From NCBI GenBank assembly GCA_021234155.1, contig JAJEKV010000050.1, forward strand, positions 6,783,199 through 6,847,198: DNA of 64,000 nt, in the 5' to 3' direction. The position numbers were made by a program, and so were the translations under genes. This DNA comes from Isoetes taiwanensis. Taxonomy: Eukaryota; Streptophyta; Lycopodiopsida; Isoetales; Isoetaceae. Under the pieces are notes generated by a model. The model had not been told where the DNA came from, did no database searches, and saw nothing but the letters and a program-made list of their open reading frames with translations. Positions 47,524 to 59,239 of this stretch are shown one piece after another (within the stretch, counting starts at the first letter, position 1; every line of letters starts with the position of its first letter).

Positions 47524-47718
47524 GGAAAAATTGGAAGTGAGAAAAACATTTGCTACTATTGTCATGAGGCTGGCCATTTTAAAAACAATTGCCACAAACT
47601 TAAAAGGGAGTTTAACTGCTATACCTGTGGGGGGAGAGGACATGTAGCTGCAAAATGTCCAACACCTAAAGATTCACAAAAAGGAAAAGGTAGTACCAGC
47701 AGGGGTGGAAGAGGATAG
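47524..47718 (+). pseudogene. Copia gag nucleocapsid, two CCHC zinc knuckles
   Basis: Reads CYYCHEAGHFKNNC and CYTCGGRGHVAAKC, two intact C-x2-C-x4-H-x4-C knuckles ten residues apart, followed by a basic tail. This domain binds and packages the element RNA. It ends at a stop just after RGGRG near 47716. Confidence 0.9.
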
Positions 47719-48470
47719 ATATGGCAGGGGGAGAGGAGGAAAAAGATCTGAAAGAGCTTTTATCACAACGGAACATGAGGAAGAAGACAAAACCATTGAT
47801 GAAGATGAGGTAAAATGTGAATTTGTTGTTCTTGATCAAGAAGCAAATGCTAACAAATCATGTGATCCATTTGTAGTTGATAGTGGAGCTGAAAGATCAG
47901 TAGTCCAAACTACTGATCTTCTCAAGAAGGTGTCAAAAATTCATGCCAAAAATGTTCAAGTTGGAAATGGAGCTCTCCAAGCTATTGAAGCAAGAGGATT
48001 ATTGCAGCTAATAGACTTGGAAGGAAATGTAGTAGACATTGAAAATGTTCTTTGTGTGCCTAGCATTATAAAAAATTTGATTTCAGTCAGTCAATTGGTT
48101 GATTTAGGTTATAGTGTCAATTTTGACTCTCAAGCATGTAATATTTACTTGGGAAATGAAATTTTTTTTGAGGCCATACGTGTTGGAAATCTTTTTCAGT
48201 TGAAAAATCTAGAAGTGAATGCAGTAGCTATTTCAGACTTTGCATTTTGGCACAACAGGCTTGCTCATACTCATCACAACAATCTTAAACTCCTAGCTAA
48301 AAAAGGATGGATAAGCTGCAACAATGTAGATCCAGAAAAGCACTTATGTGAAGGTTGTATGCTTGGAAAGATCAATAGGTTACCTTTTTTAAATTCAAAA
48401 GCAAGAGCTCAAGACGTTTTGGAGCTGGTTCATACAGATCTATGTGGCCCTTTGAATATAAGGAAGGAAG
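47705..48470 (+). pseudogene. Copia protease, pre-integrase and integrase start
   Basis: A long frame holds the aspartic protease active site FVVDSGAERSV (D-S-G, about 47870-47900), the conserved VLCVPSIIKNLISVSQL, the pre-integrase HHCC zinc finger (FWHNRLAHTHHNNL ... HLCEGCMLGK) and the first integrase block HTDLCGPLNI with its catalytic Asp. It then runs into inserted LINE sequence. Relatively few lesions here suggest the copy is younger than the Copia relic at 1.1-2.1 kb. Confidence 0.9.
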
Positions 48471-50067
48471 GTTCTTTTATCGTCCACGGAGACCAATCGG
48501 TCTATGGGACCCAATACAAAAACGCAGCAAGTGAATTCATCGCCCGGATTAAAAACCTCACTTTGGGCGGGTTTTCGAGGGAAAACCGCGGCGACAATCA
48601 CCCTCTGTTGACAAACCGTCCCTAACATATAAAATGCGTAAACACCCAAATATATACGGGTCATGCACCACACCAGTAGTGCCTAATCAATCCGGGCAAA
48701 AGCAAAGCGGGGGCAAAGGTGACCTCAGTCCAAGATTTACCTCGAATGTACGACCCCGTGGCACGCATCGACGGCAGTGTTCATCAAAGAAATGCAAGGG
48801 CAAGTCTGGCCGCATTAAAGGAGCGTGATCCGCCCGGACCGACCAACGCCGGGCAACTCGAAAGTGTGAGACTCATCCTCAATGGCACCCGCTTGACAAA
48901 GACCGACAGAGCTCGGCCCCGGCGGGCTCCCCAATCCACCGCCGCCTCGATGCGAAGATGGTGGGCACCCGTATGCGAATGGAGGCAATGAGTCTCAAGG
49001 CTTTTTTCGTGGGCACCGGGAACGCAGGTAGAGTCAGGGCCCCGGCTAACACGGGTTGATGTGCTCCTTGTAATGGGCCATTTTGACGCGTTTCCAGAGC
49101 CGCCGGGGTCCCGTGAGCTTGCCAAGGAAACAAGCTGCCTAGGGTACTCCCCGCAGTCGCCACGACGTCATTGTGTCCCATCTCAGACGATCCGGTTCCC
49201 CGCACATTCCATTTGGCTAACCACCGATCTCTTTACCCCTCCAACAGTTCTTAAGCCGCCATGGACCCATGGCCACGTTGTAAGATAGGTGCGGAGCCGA
49301 GCATCACCCATAGTAACCATTTCAAAAATAGACGATGTGTCTATCAAGGGCTACCTCGTGGCGGCAAGAATCCAGCTTCCGCAGCAGAATCCGATAGGGA
49401 CCGGTTTCACCCCAAGTGCCCGTGCCAAAAATGCCTTCTCGCTTTGCTCCAAGTCATTCCGGTGTCGCCAAAGAAAACGACCGGGCCCCAAACCTCGACC
49501 GCATTGGAAGGACAGTGCTCGACCGGCCGGAACAGATGTGACCGATGGCCCTAATCATAGAGCTCACCGGGTGATCTTGTTCCGCATGGCATAAAAGCGC
49601 TTTCCGGCCTGCCACCCGCAAGTGGATAGACGCCTCCCGCCAGAGCGAGGAGGGGAACTCCACCCCTAGGTACTTGTAGGTGGGCGTGACATCCACAAAT
49701 CCCCCTATATGTGAGTACAGGAGGCATGGGGTGACGGAAGAGGATATGAGAACCACCTCGGTCTTGGCCGATTGACGCCAAGATGTCCGTAGCGACAAAA
49801 TGTGTCTAGGGCGCCCGTGTGAGACCGCGATAGCTTCGGGGTGTGGGCAAAGAGGCCAACATCGTCCCGCGATAGATGAGTCGGGCGATGACCTGGTGCA
49901 AAAGTCGTATGCCATCCCCCCCATGCTCGCAAAGCCGTGGCTCTAACCGATCAATGTAGAGGCCAAAAAGTGTTGGCGAGAGGGGGCAACCCTGCCGGAC
50001 CCCGATACTACTGATGAATGCTCGGCCCGTCGGCTGCATCCTGCCAAAACAACTCTCATACAACCTG
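48470..50067 (-). mobile_element. 5'-truncated LINE inserted in the Copia integrase
   Basis: The 3' end is at low coordinates (family signature GGTCTCCGTGGACGATAAAA read on the minus strand, 48512-48474) and the body extends to about 50067. Near-duplicate words ATATAAGGAAGGA (48456-48468) and ATATAAGAGGAAGAA (50069-50083) flank it and are probably the target-site duplication. The element is markedly GC- and CpG-rich compared with the Copia DNA around it. It contains a polymerase relic and the TGAHHLRIE C-terminal block. Confidence 0.85.
48780..50063 (-). pseudogene. LINE reverse transcriptase and C-terminus, broken
   Basis: From the 5' side: GRAFISSIGVRQGCPLSPTL and FGLYIDRLEPRLCEHGGDGI, the palm region just before the catalytic box. 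The YADDM box itself has become Y-R-G-T-M (LIYRGTMLASL). Near the 3' side the block SHTGAHHLRIEAAVDWGARR corresponds to the C-terminal region of the LINE at 43.5 kb. Different blocks lie in different frames. Loss of both catalytic aspartates makes it dead. Confidence 0.8.
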
Positions 50068-50205
50068 TATATAAGAGGAAGAACAAAAAAGAGGTACTTT
50101 ATTTCTTTTATTGATGATTACTCTAGAAAATGCAAATGTTTTTGTCTTGAAAGAAAATCACAAGCTCTGAATGCTTTTAAACAATATGTGAGTGAAATGG
50201 AAAGA

Positions 50206-53200
50206 TCCTAATGTTTCTATTTTGGCCTGTGCAAGATGCTTAAGAAAAACCTGCAGATAGCTGAGCGCTTGACGGAGATAGGACAGATAGGTTTGTTTTC
50301 TTTAGGGTCTTGAATTGTCCCAGATTTTGCACAAGCAGGATGCAGTGCTGAATTTGCACACGCGATGATGGGTAGCAATGTCAGAGAATAAATTTAGAGC
50401 TTGGTTGCACAAGTGCTGATCGTTTTGGGAAACAATTGAGCAAAGGTGACAGCGTATAGTGGATCAAACAGAACTGGGTTTGGAGAGTCTACGCTCTTTT
50501 GCAGTTAAACGATTCTTTTGTCTCCTTGTAGCAAGGTTCGAAGCAGGATTCAAAGAAGGGCAGCCAGAATAAATCCGTTGAAAGTTTAATTCTCCATGGC
50601 TTTCTTTCTTGCTTTCTTGACCGCCATTCTCTCCATGGGAGTGCCACGTTGGTGAGAGGCCGTGCCACATGTACAATATCTATATGGAAGCAAGTCAAAA
50701 CCAACGGCGCACATTTTTTTTTTTTAGAAACCCATTAGAGTCCAAGACCCATTAAACACCAAAACAAACTATATTCTAGCACTACATGCAAGATATCAAC
50801 TTTTGCAAGTTAATAAGGTTAGAATCCATATTGCATTAGATGAAGCAAACGATTGTAATTAGCATCAATTGCAACCATCACTTACTAGTCTTTCTACCAT
50901 GACATATTCTAAATAAATAGCATATGATAAAGAACACAATCTAATTAATAAGAATCACTCTCTTAACTATCAAAAATAAAATTGCCTCAGTAGTGAATTT
51001 GAAATAACAAATGCACAAACTACAAAGAATGGATGAGATTACAATGCCTGCAACATCATCATGCCTAATCACCAAGTGAACTTAACACAAAACAATTCCT
51101 AGCGAGAGTTGTGCACCAAAGTAGACTTGCGATGTCAATATTCTTGCTATATCATCAACTTTACCACCTATTTCTTCCACAAATTCCCTTTTTAACCTTT
51201 TTTTTTTACCCTTCTTAGACCTGTCATCCTTTTAAGTTTAGCATATGTTGAGTCAGATACGTCATTGCAGGCAATGCAACTTAGAGACTTGCCTCCTTGG
51301 GCTGTAGATTTATCCAAGAAGATACGTTATGCTGTTATGTTATTTCCTAGTACTGCCATAAGCTTGCAGTTCAGTGCACTCATCAGTCGTGATAATCTTT
51401 TGTAACATCAAGTAATTGAAATTGCATGCTTGTTCCCTACTATGCCTCTATATGTATAGATTGCACTAGGCACGGCCACATGTGACGTTTGCTTACCCCC
51501 TCCATATACATTTCCCCATACAGGAGAGGAGAGGCCTCCAAAAAGAGGAGAGGACCTCCAAAAATGTTACGAAAATGGTAAGGGAGTATGTGACCACATT
51601 AAAGCGGGGGCCTCCACCCCTAAATTTGAAAAAGGGGGAAGAGCGTACCTTAAAAAAAGGTCGTGGCCATGCCTACTAACTCTAAGCAATAAGCAACTTT
51701 CAGTTCATCTCTTAACGCTTGTATCAATGTCACGTTCAAGTGACAAACAAGGAAGGATTCATTTGTTATGCCTTACACATCGTACAAACCTCTTCTTAAC
51801 CATTGCAATTTCACAACCACAAAACAATATGAAATTCATCCAACAACTAGCAAAACTGCATATAGCCTTATACTTATTAGCAAATATCATAGTCTCTACT
51901 AATACCAAGTAACTAAGTTAAACATAAGCTCCGTACGTTTAAACATACATTCATTATGCGTTCTCTCACGTACAAATGACACTTGCATAAAGCCCACATA
52001 GCTAATATTTCATCGTATCTTACTATCAAACTACACTCAATAATCATGTCAAAGATAAGCTTCGTTCAATATAATGTCATTATCCCCATCCTAACCTTCA
52101 CCCCAAGCCTGCATTTTCGCTAGTTGTACTAATCCCGATGGATATCATGGTAGGAATGTCTCTGTTGATGCTGAAGTCCACGGCTCAAATATTTTAGAAG
52201 ATGAATATAGTGATTGTGGTGACCCAGATCTTGCAGCAGAAGATGAAGCGCATCGATCTAGTATACAAAGATGACGCAGATGCACACCTTAAAAGCTTAG
52301 GATTGTAAGCGGTCAACATTTTTCCTATTTTTGTACAACAGATTGTTTTGTATATGATGTTTTTGCTGCAGATTATAGGCGGTATGCAAGTGTATGAATA
52401 GAATAGAATAGAATGAAATAGAATAGAATAGAATAGAATAGGATAATATAGAATTTTATCGTCCACGGAGACCAACTGCTGGTCCACCTGTTGTCTCAAA
52501 CATTTTTAGTTCTTTGTCCAATTTATAAGTTTAAAGATGATTTTTTGTAAGAATAAATTGGTGACGTTGTGTTATGCCACAAAAAATAGTTATGCAATGC
52601 TGGCCACATCCACAATTTTCAAGTAATAAATTGTATTTCCTGCCTTTTTTTACTTGCTTGATTGGATTGATGATGGAAGCTAAGGTTGCTCCATCAATTC
52701 TACTCAAGTATTGCTGAGATGTGCATTGGTTTGCTGCAAGTGGGGATGTTTGGGGCAACCAAGATGACATGGCTGCGAGGGTTCAATTCCCTTTCTCCCA
52801 TTCATTTTTTGTAGTGCGTAAATCCATTAATCATAGTCCAAGTGCATGCATTTTAAGTTGATTCTCAAATATAATGGGTAATTGAGTGAACCATTTGCGT
52901 TTCAGCATTGAGCCATTCAGTTTTGAAGGTTGAGCCATTAAAAGTTGAAGTCTGATCCAATAGAAGTATCCAAGTGAACCATTGTGGATAATTCCCTTAC
53001 CATTTCAGTCACTGAAAGTGCCATCATACATTGAGCTGTTTGGAAAACCACTCAGCCATTAAGGTACAACAAGCCCCTTATTTGGTGCTCAAATTTAGTC
53101 TACCTTGCTTAATTTCCTTCAAATTTTCTATTAATTCTATTATGTAACAGGTCTGGACGTTTCGTTTTGTTTGTTTCGTTTCGTTGCAAAATTGTGAAAA

Positions 53201-53780
53201 TGCCCTAGTTTTAGGGGTATTTTTTTTATAAAATAACCATAACTTTCTTCTGATTATCCAAGTAGAAATGTATCCTACAGTTGCATTATATATGAGGATG
53301 ATATCTGTAAAAGCTAAAATCACTTGAATCGGAGTTTAGAATCACAAGTTACGTTATTTTTTAGACACAAACAAATTGTAATTATAACTTAGGATTCCGA
53401 ACTCTGAAGTAGCTTTGATAGGAAGGTATGATCCTCATTTATAATTTATGTGAAGGACAAAAATAATCATAAAGAAGTTATGGTCATTTCTGAAAGAAGA
53501 CGTTTGGTTAAGCAATGGCAAGGAACCTTTACCAATCCAGAAAACGACGAGATGACATAGATGCAGAAAAGACCATAAAACACAGAAAAAGCGAGTGTCG
53601 TACCCGGAGCCTTTTAGCCGGCTATTAAGAGTCGAACAAGTGGCCTCAATCCACAAAAACCACAAAACCAAGGTACCACAAAAACAAAACAGGGCCACGT
53701 AAAAGTGCAAATATCTCTACCAGAGGCCCAGCCATATCTCCCAACCTCTCGATCCTAATCCTCTGCGGCAGGATTCGATT
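50206..53780. other. Intergenic DNA, no gene recognised
   Basis: About 3.6 kb, AT-rich, with short unsupported frames. A poly-T run occurs near 50714, and a LINE 3' end at 52395-52490 is listed separately. Nothing else was identified upstream of the rbcS promoter. Confidence 0.45.
52395..52490 (-). mobile_element. LINE 3' terminal fragment with TATTC tail
   Basis: On the minus strand the family end GGTCTCCGTGGACGATAAAA (52475-52455) is followed by about nine TATTC units (down to 52395). Only about 40 bp of the element body remain, the extreme 5' truncation typical of LINE copies. Confidence 0.75.
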
Positions 53781-53928
53781 GTGTGGTTTTCCAATGGACC
53801 CATAATTTGAATACGCCCATATTTTTGAAATTTGAATTACGTATTTGGAGCTTGAATCCGTATGTCGATTTCCTAATATAAATTTGCCGTGCCTTGTGCT
53901 CGCCCTCTTATCTGGAAAGCAGGGGGCA
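53780..53928 (+). promoter_or_regulatory. rbcS promoter and leader
   Basis: A TATA-like AATATAAAT lies at 53875-53883, 46 bp before the start codon. A CCAAT motif is at 53791-53795. GTGTGGTTTTCC just before it resembles the GT-box (box II, GTGTGGTTAATATG) of light-responsive rbcS promoters. The transcription start is inferred to be near 53905-53915. Confidence 0.55.
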
Positions 53929-54858
53929 ATGGCATCCATGGTTACCGCTGCAGCTACAGTCTCCGCCCCTGCTGCTTTTTGTGCAGCCGGTTCAAAGGCC
54001 TCTCAGGGCTCTCAATCCGGCCAGATCAAGGCTTTTGTTGGCCTTAAATCTGGAGGCTTGTTTTCTGGATCAAATGTTGATTCTGAATTTGCTTCCAAAA
54101 CTGTGAAAAATGGAAGCCGCGTTCACTGCATGCAGGTACTAAAAAATGCTCTACCTAGTTTAAAATATGAAGGATTTATCTAACAATGTTGGTAATTTAC
54201 TTCAAATTGGGGGCTATTCTACCTATTAGTCTAAAACTAGTGTGAAAATCTCATAGAACAATACTGATGCTAAAGAAATATTGGTATTGTAAGGCCCCTA
54301 GGCTATTGGTCTTCATAGACATTAAAAAAATCCCTAATGTATTTTACTTTATTTTGTTTTGCTCACTCATTATTGGCAATTGTATATGGATTGAGAATGC
54401 TAATTGACTTTACCTTTCAAACACTACAGACTCTCAACCCTTACAACAATGACAAATACGAGACCCTCTCTTACCTTCCCCCACTCAGCAACGATGCCAT
54501 CGCCAAGCAAATCGACTATGTTCTCCGCAGCGGCTGGATCCCTTGCATCGAGTTTGACAATGTGAGCACGAATTTTTATCCTCCATTTTACATTATGTTG
54601 ATATATATGTTGAAGATGAAGTTGGCTTTGTAGGTTGGGACCATATCTAGGGTGAACAATCAGAGCCCTGGATATTATGATGGACGTTACTGGGTTATGT
54701 GGAAGTTGCCCATGTTTGGATGTCAAGATTCGGCCCAGGTTTTGAGGGAGATTGCTGAATGCCAAAAGGAATTCCCCAAGGCTTTTATTCGCATTATTGG
54801 ATTTGACAATGTGAGGCAAGTGCAATGCGCTGCCTTCCTTGTCCACCGCCCTAAGTGA
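53929..54858 (+). CDS. rbcS: Ribulose bisphosphate carboxylase small subunit, chloroplast precursor
   Basis: Exons 53929-54135, 54430-54561 and 54634-54858 join in frame to 187 residues, the usual precursor length. All introns have GT-AG ends. The start [11 protein letters not shown] opens a Ser/Ala-rich transit peptide of about 67 residues with the [10 protein letters not shown] element, cut before MQ. Mature landmarks are [22 protein letters not shown], the hallmark [20 protein letters not shown], and [20 protein letters not shown]. The protein assembles with eight large subunits into the Rubisco hexadecamer in the stroma. Intron 1 lies right after the second mature residue and intron 2 after EFDN, both at conserved rbcS sites. 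The residues after MQ are TLNPYNN, where most plants have VWxP. No lesion is visible. Confidence 0.97.
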
Positions 54859-55042
54859 TTTCCACTTTCAAAGAAGCATGGGATTTTAATGATAAACTCC
54901 TTGTATTGAGATTGTTGGTTTTCTTGCTAACAATAATAACAAGTCGTTTGTCCATTTCGTTCTTTGTACTATATTTTGTTACTCCATTTTGTTGATTGTA
55001 TTTGCAAACTATCCTATGTTTCTGAACTTACGTATTGCAGCG

Positions 55043-55048
55043 AATAAA
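55043..55048 (+). terminator. Candidate rbcS polyadenylation signal
   Basis: AATAAA at 55043-55048, 185 bp after the stop codon, in AT-rich DNA. Plant signals are loose, so this is only a candidate. Confidence 0.4.
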
Positions 55049-55316
55049 GAGTCCAATTATGTAATATCCATTATTTCAAATTCAATTTTTAGAATAATGC
55101 ATGCACATTTTGTTTAAAATGCTTTTTATAGGATTAAAGTGTTATATTTTGTTTGATAGTATGAGAGAAAGATTATATTTTGAGAATTGAATTGAACAAA
55201 GAGGTCCATGGGGGAACAAAATAGATTTATATTAGGCGGGCGAGATTGAGACTTAAGAGATATGGATAAGGCAAAGGGAACAAAGCTATAGGAAGAAAAC
55301 CATGGAAGTAGAATGA

Positions 55317-55386
55317 AGAGAGAATGAGAATGAGAATGAGAATGGTTTTTTATCGTCCACTGAGACCAATCGGCCTATGGGACCCA
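55317..55386 (-). mobile_element. LINE 3' terminal fragment with ATTCTC tail
   Basis: The minus strand reads GGGTCCCATAGGCCGATTGG, TCTCAGTGGACGATAAAAAA and then tandem ATTCTC units (55342-55317). It is another extremely 5'-truncated copy of the family seen at 43.1 and 48.5 kb, here with a hexamer tail. Confidence 0.75.
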
Positions 55387-55639
55387 GAAGAAAAGAAGGA
55401 AATGAACGAGTGAGCATGCAAAAGAGTTGAAGCTAAGAAGAAAAGGAGCATATGGGGTAACATAGAAGCTAAGTGAAGGAGAGATTATTAAAATGAAATA
55501 ATAAGAGTACATGAGAGATTTGGATTTCTTTCGGGAAGGGAGGATCTTGGTGTCCATTAAAGATCCTTTTTTGAAAAATGTTGGGGATGTCTTGTGTATG
55601 CAGCCATATGCACATCATATATGTTGTCACACGAAAAGG

Positions 55640-55725
55640 TAGCATGAGGTAGGATTTGAACCTACGGCCTTTTATCTTCCTAGGTTCATGACATTATGCA
55701 TGCTCAACACGTGCTAGTCTCCCAG
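55640..55725 (-). other. tRNA-like sequence, possible SINE head or tRNA relic
   Basis: On the minus strand GTAGGTTCAAATCCTAC forms a perfect T-arm with a B-box consensus. TAGCACG upstream can pair six of seven bases with CATGCTA downstream as an acceptor stem. D and anticodon arms do not fold convincingly, so it is not called a tRNA gene. Confidence 0.35.
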
Positions 55726-55852
55726 GGGATTCACCTATAATATGGCATCAAATTTGTAGGATATATAAAAAATCCTTTCTTATGCACAACTTTGTCTTGT
55801 CATACAATTAGAAAAGTAAACTAAAATGCTAAACATCTTTCTTATACGCGAG

Positions 55853-55990
55853 CTTTATTGGCTATCGAAACTGATTAAACCAACTAAGAAATTTTGGTAA
55901 AAGAGCAAAGAGAATTCGCTTGGGTGAATCCAGACGATTTGCATAAGTGAATCCAAAGGACTGTTTCAAGTGAATCCTTCGTTTGAAGTG
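55853..55990. repeat. Diverged relative of the 27.9-kb repeat
   Basis: TTTATTGGCTATCGAAACTG, then GAATTCGCTTGGGTGAATCC and two more TGAATCC words, parallel the start of the GC-rich tract at 27885. CpG-rich words there appear here as TpG/CpA, as expected of an old methylated copy. Confidence 0.5.
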
Positions 55991-57937
55991 GTCTCCACTT
56001 GTCGAGTGGTAAATCCCTAACTGCAGTTTGACTTTACATTTAAGGGGGATTCCCTTGAAGTGCTAGGATTGCAATGAAGTAGAATTTTTACTTACGTAAA
56101 AGTTTGCACTTTTAGTATAAGGAAAGATTTAGTAGGGATTTGATTACAATGCAAATTGTAACTAGGAATGAAATGCATTGGAAACAAAAATATGTGGCCC
56201 CAACACTAGAACATTGAATGTTTGGACAACAGTGGAATATTAAAATAACATCCATGAAGTTTGGTAAAATTACATTCTCGTGAGAACTCACGATGTACAT
56301 ACACCAACCACCAGATGAGATAGATTTTCATTCATCACAGCAACAATATACATTGGGTTTATAATTTAGAAGTGAGTGGGAAAGTCGATCATAGGTACAA
56401 TATCGGACTACTCTATAAAGAGAAATGACAATAATAAAATGATCATAGGGCTAAGCAAAGATGAGAAAAGTGGCGATGGCTTCTCATCGGGATAAAAAAA
56501 ACCCCACTTTTTCGGGTTTACGAGGAAAAATGTAATGAGAAACGGTCGCCAGCAATCTCAAGGTACTGCATGTCGTGCCCAAACGAGAAGATAGACGACT
56601 GGTACTAATCGAAGAAAGAATTCACAGGTATTTGATGAGCCTAATACCTGAAAAACAAAAAATCACAAAACAAAAGCGCCCATAAAATACACTAATAATA
56701 ACAACATATAGATGTCTAAAAATATGCAGCAAGGCTTGCGAGTGCACTGCAAAGCAATGCTAACCAAAAGAACAAAAACATAAAATACAGAACATAAATA
56801 TAAAATACAAAATATAAATAAAAGAACTTGAAAACCTCCAGAAGGGCTGGTTGGCATAACATAAATATCAAAAACTTCTTAATATACCTAGATGCATCAC
56901 CCAAGAGAGTACTATAAAAGAAAATAAGGGTTCGGGAGGGAGGGTTTTCGCAATGCTTCTATATTGCTGCGAGAAGAACGCTTAAAGAACATCTAAGAAG
57001 CCCGCTTATCCTCTCTCAAGAATGTCGATCCAATAGTGTGGATCAATAGCAGTCTTGTAATGAGATCTCGCGATATATGCACATCAAACACCGGCCGAAA
57101 AGAGGAGAACTCTACTCACAATCCTAAGTGGCGAGACAATTGCAACTGCTGATGATAATCTGGAAAAACATACCATGCATAAAAAGATGACGAGCACCAT
57201 CATTCATGGCGTCAAGAAATAAATTTGAAACTGCACTAGTACAGCTATGGAGCAGAATGGGTACTATATCGGGCTAGATCTAAACCAATGGCATAAAGAT
57301 TGTGACAAATTGGCCCATTTACTTGCGATTAATAATTTTTTAATCCATAGTTTTTAACTACATTTCTAATGCCACCAACATTTCCAAACGTGCATTTTCC
57401 CATTTATATCAATCTTACGAGGCATCTATAACTCTGTAGTTCCCGACTCTGCAAATGTAGACTACATTGGAGCTTTACAACAAATATAATTATGGGTGTA
57501 TCAAAAGAATTCGTTGAGAACTTTAAGTAATCCTGCATCAACGGCAATACCAGTTCTGAAATTTAAGTTGTGGTAAAGTTGCCTTGCATATCTTACCTAT
57601 TCAAGAGTACCCAAAAATGTTGGTGGATGCAAGAAATTAACATCTGCAAAAATGCTCAACATCTAATTTCCAGAACATTGGTCCTAAGATGGATGCAATC
57701 CGTGATAGATCGATAGACATTAAACTTGAATTCATTATTAGATTATCCATCTCCTACATATTACTGTGGCCATGATGCCAAGGATATATGCTTCTAGTAA
57801 AATAAGTAGCTAGAGAAGCCAAAGAAACAGTTATGCCTTCTTGGAGCATATACAACCATTTTCATTCTACTCTTGGGTGTAAATTTGATAGTGGTACCCC
57901 AAAAGCACTGTCCGGACACTTGCTTTAAGTGCTTTAG

Positions 57938-58740
57938 GTGCTTATTCCTCGATCAAAATTTAGAGTAACAATTATGAGGTTGTTATTCGGAAATAGCAAT
58001 CCTCTTCCGAGGAGGAAGGGATCGATGACATGGATTGATTCTTTGGGCGGGGGAATTGATTTCTTAGTTGATTCTACCGGATGGCGGGATTTCTTGGATG
58101 GCGGGAATTTGTATCAGTTCTTGCTATCATTCTTCAATTCCGGAATAAACTAGTTCATTTCAATTGCAATTCTGACAAATTAGAATTGCAATTCCTTGAT
58201 CATATCAATTTCATGGCAAGTTCTCACGAAAGCATTGATTACGCTAAACGAAGAATTTACTTGGAGCTAGAATCCGGGGAGAAAAACGAGAATCCGAAAG
58301 AGGATTAGAGAATTGGAGAAGGAGAACATTGCACCCTTAAGTACGAAGAGAAAAGAACGTTATCCGAGTCAAAGAAGACAACAGGAACTTTCAAAAGAGT
58401 TAGAGGATTCTTTTTTTTTCACATTGTAAGGAATTGTCTTTGATGATGATTCAAAAAGGAAGAGTAGCACACTGTTTTTTAAAAAGGATCAAACATTTAC
58501 CACATGTTACTATAGCGGATCCCAAGGAATTTCATGTGATGAAAGATATGATTTCCAATGTGAGAGAAACCATGCGGGCACAAAATTTCAAAGAAGTACC
58601 GATGTACTCCAAGCAAGGAAGACTACCCTCCAAATGGCGGCTTCCACGGTTAGAGGGACTAATCGAGAGAGCAATTTCAAGGCTTCTTTCAATTCCCAAG
58701 AAAAATCAGAGTTCCGGCATTTAGAAGACGAATATGTGCG
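57938..58740 (+). pseudogene. Unrecognised coding-like relics
   Basis: Plus-strand frames at 57938-58153, 58081-58308 and 58434-58724 have reasonable amino-acid composition (for example DKLELQFLDHINFMASSHES and KEFHVMKDMISNVRETMRAQ) but no domain I know. They precede the relic at 59.2-61.3 kb in the same orientation. They might be 5' exons of that gene, or part of another retroelement gag. Confidence 0.3.
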
Positions 58741-59239
58741 AGTTTGATGCTGGTCCATGGTCAATGCATGCAAGGAAGAAGAGATTTGATGCACTTTCCC
58801 CGGAAGATAAGTGTTGTGAGAAGGTTTTGGCATGAGAATACACGAGTTTCACCTTATAAAAACATGTTAGAAAGCATAACTGGCGAGTGGTGAGAAAATT
58901 GATCATCCAATACATTTGCTAGAAGTGACACGTATTCCTTGAACCATTTATTTGTTATTCTCATGCTTTTTAGTTTCTATATTTCTTGCATGGTTCTGAA
59001 ATCTATTTTTTTTTTTTTTTTGTTCGGTTGCAACTATACCTTGCTTTTGAAAAGGAACATCCCGATATGAAGATATCCCAAACAGACTTTTGAAAGATTG
59101 AAACCAAGCTATATTAGGAGGCTTCAAGAAAGAGAAACATGTTGTTGCCAATACCATCTCATCTTGAGTTTGCCATGCAAGCCATAAATAACATGAGGAT
59201 CGATCCTTATGGTGTACACAAAAGATTGCAAGTGTAAGT

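Larger units (their letters stand above)
46797..50205 (+). mobile_element. Ty1/Copia retrotransposon, interrupted by a LINE and 3'-truncated
   Basis: The internal region carries gag, two CCHC knuckles, protease, pre-integrase and the start of integrase in Copia order. The integrase frame stops at about 48470, where a minus-strand LINE of 1.6 kb is inserted, and resumes at about 50068. The continuation after the LINE reads KKRYFISFIDDYSRK, exactly what should follow TDLCGPLNIRKEG. The rest of integrase, reverse transcriptase, RNase H and the 3' LTR are missing after about 50205. Confidence 0.9.
55387..57930. other. Intergenic DNA, mostly unrecognised
   Basis: Contains a tRNA-like stretch (55640-55725) and a relative of the GC-rich repeat at 27.9 kb (55853-55990). 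Otherwise only short AT-rich frames are present and I see no gene. Confidence 0.4.

Noticed and set aside
55640-55725. A tRNA gene on the minus strand
   Set aside because: The T-arm is perfect and the acceptor nearly pairs, but the D and anticodon arms do not fold. Kept only as a tRNA-like feature.
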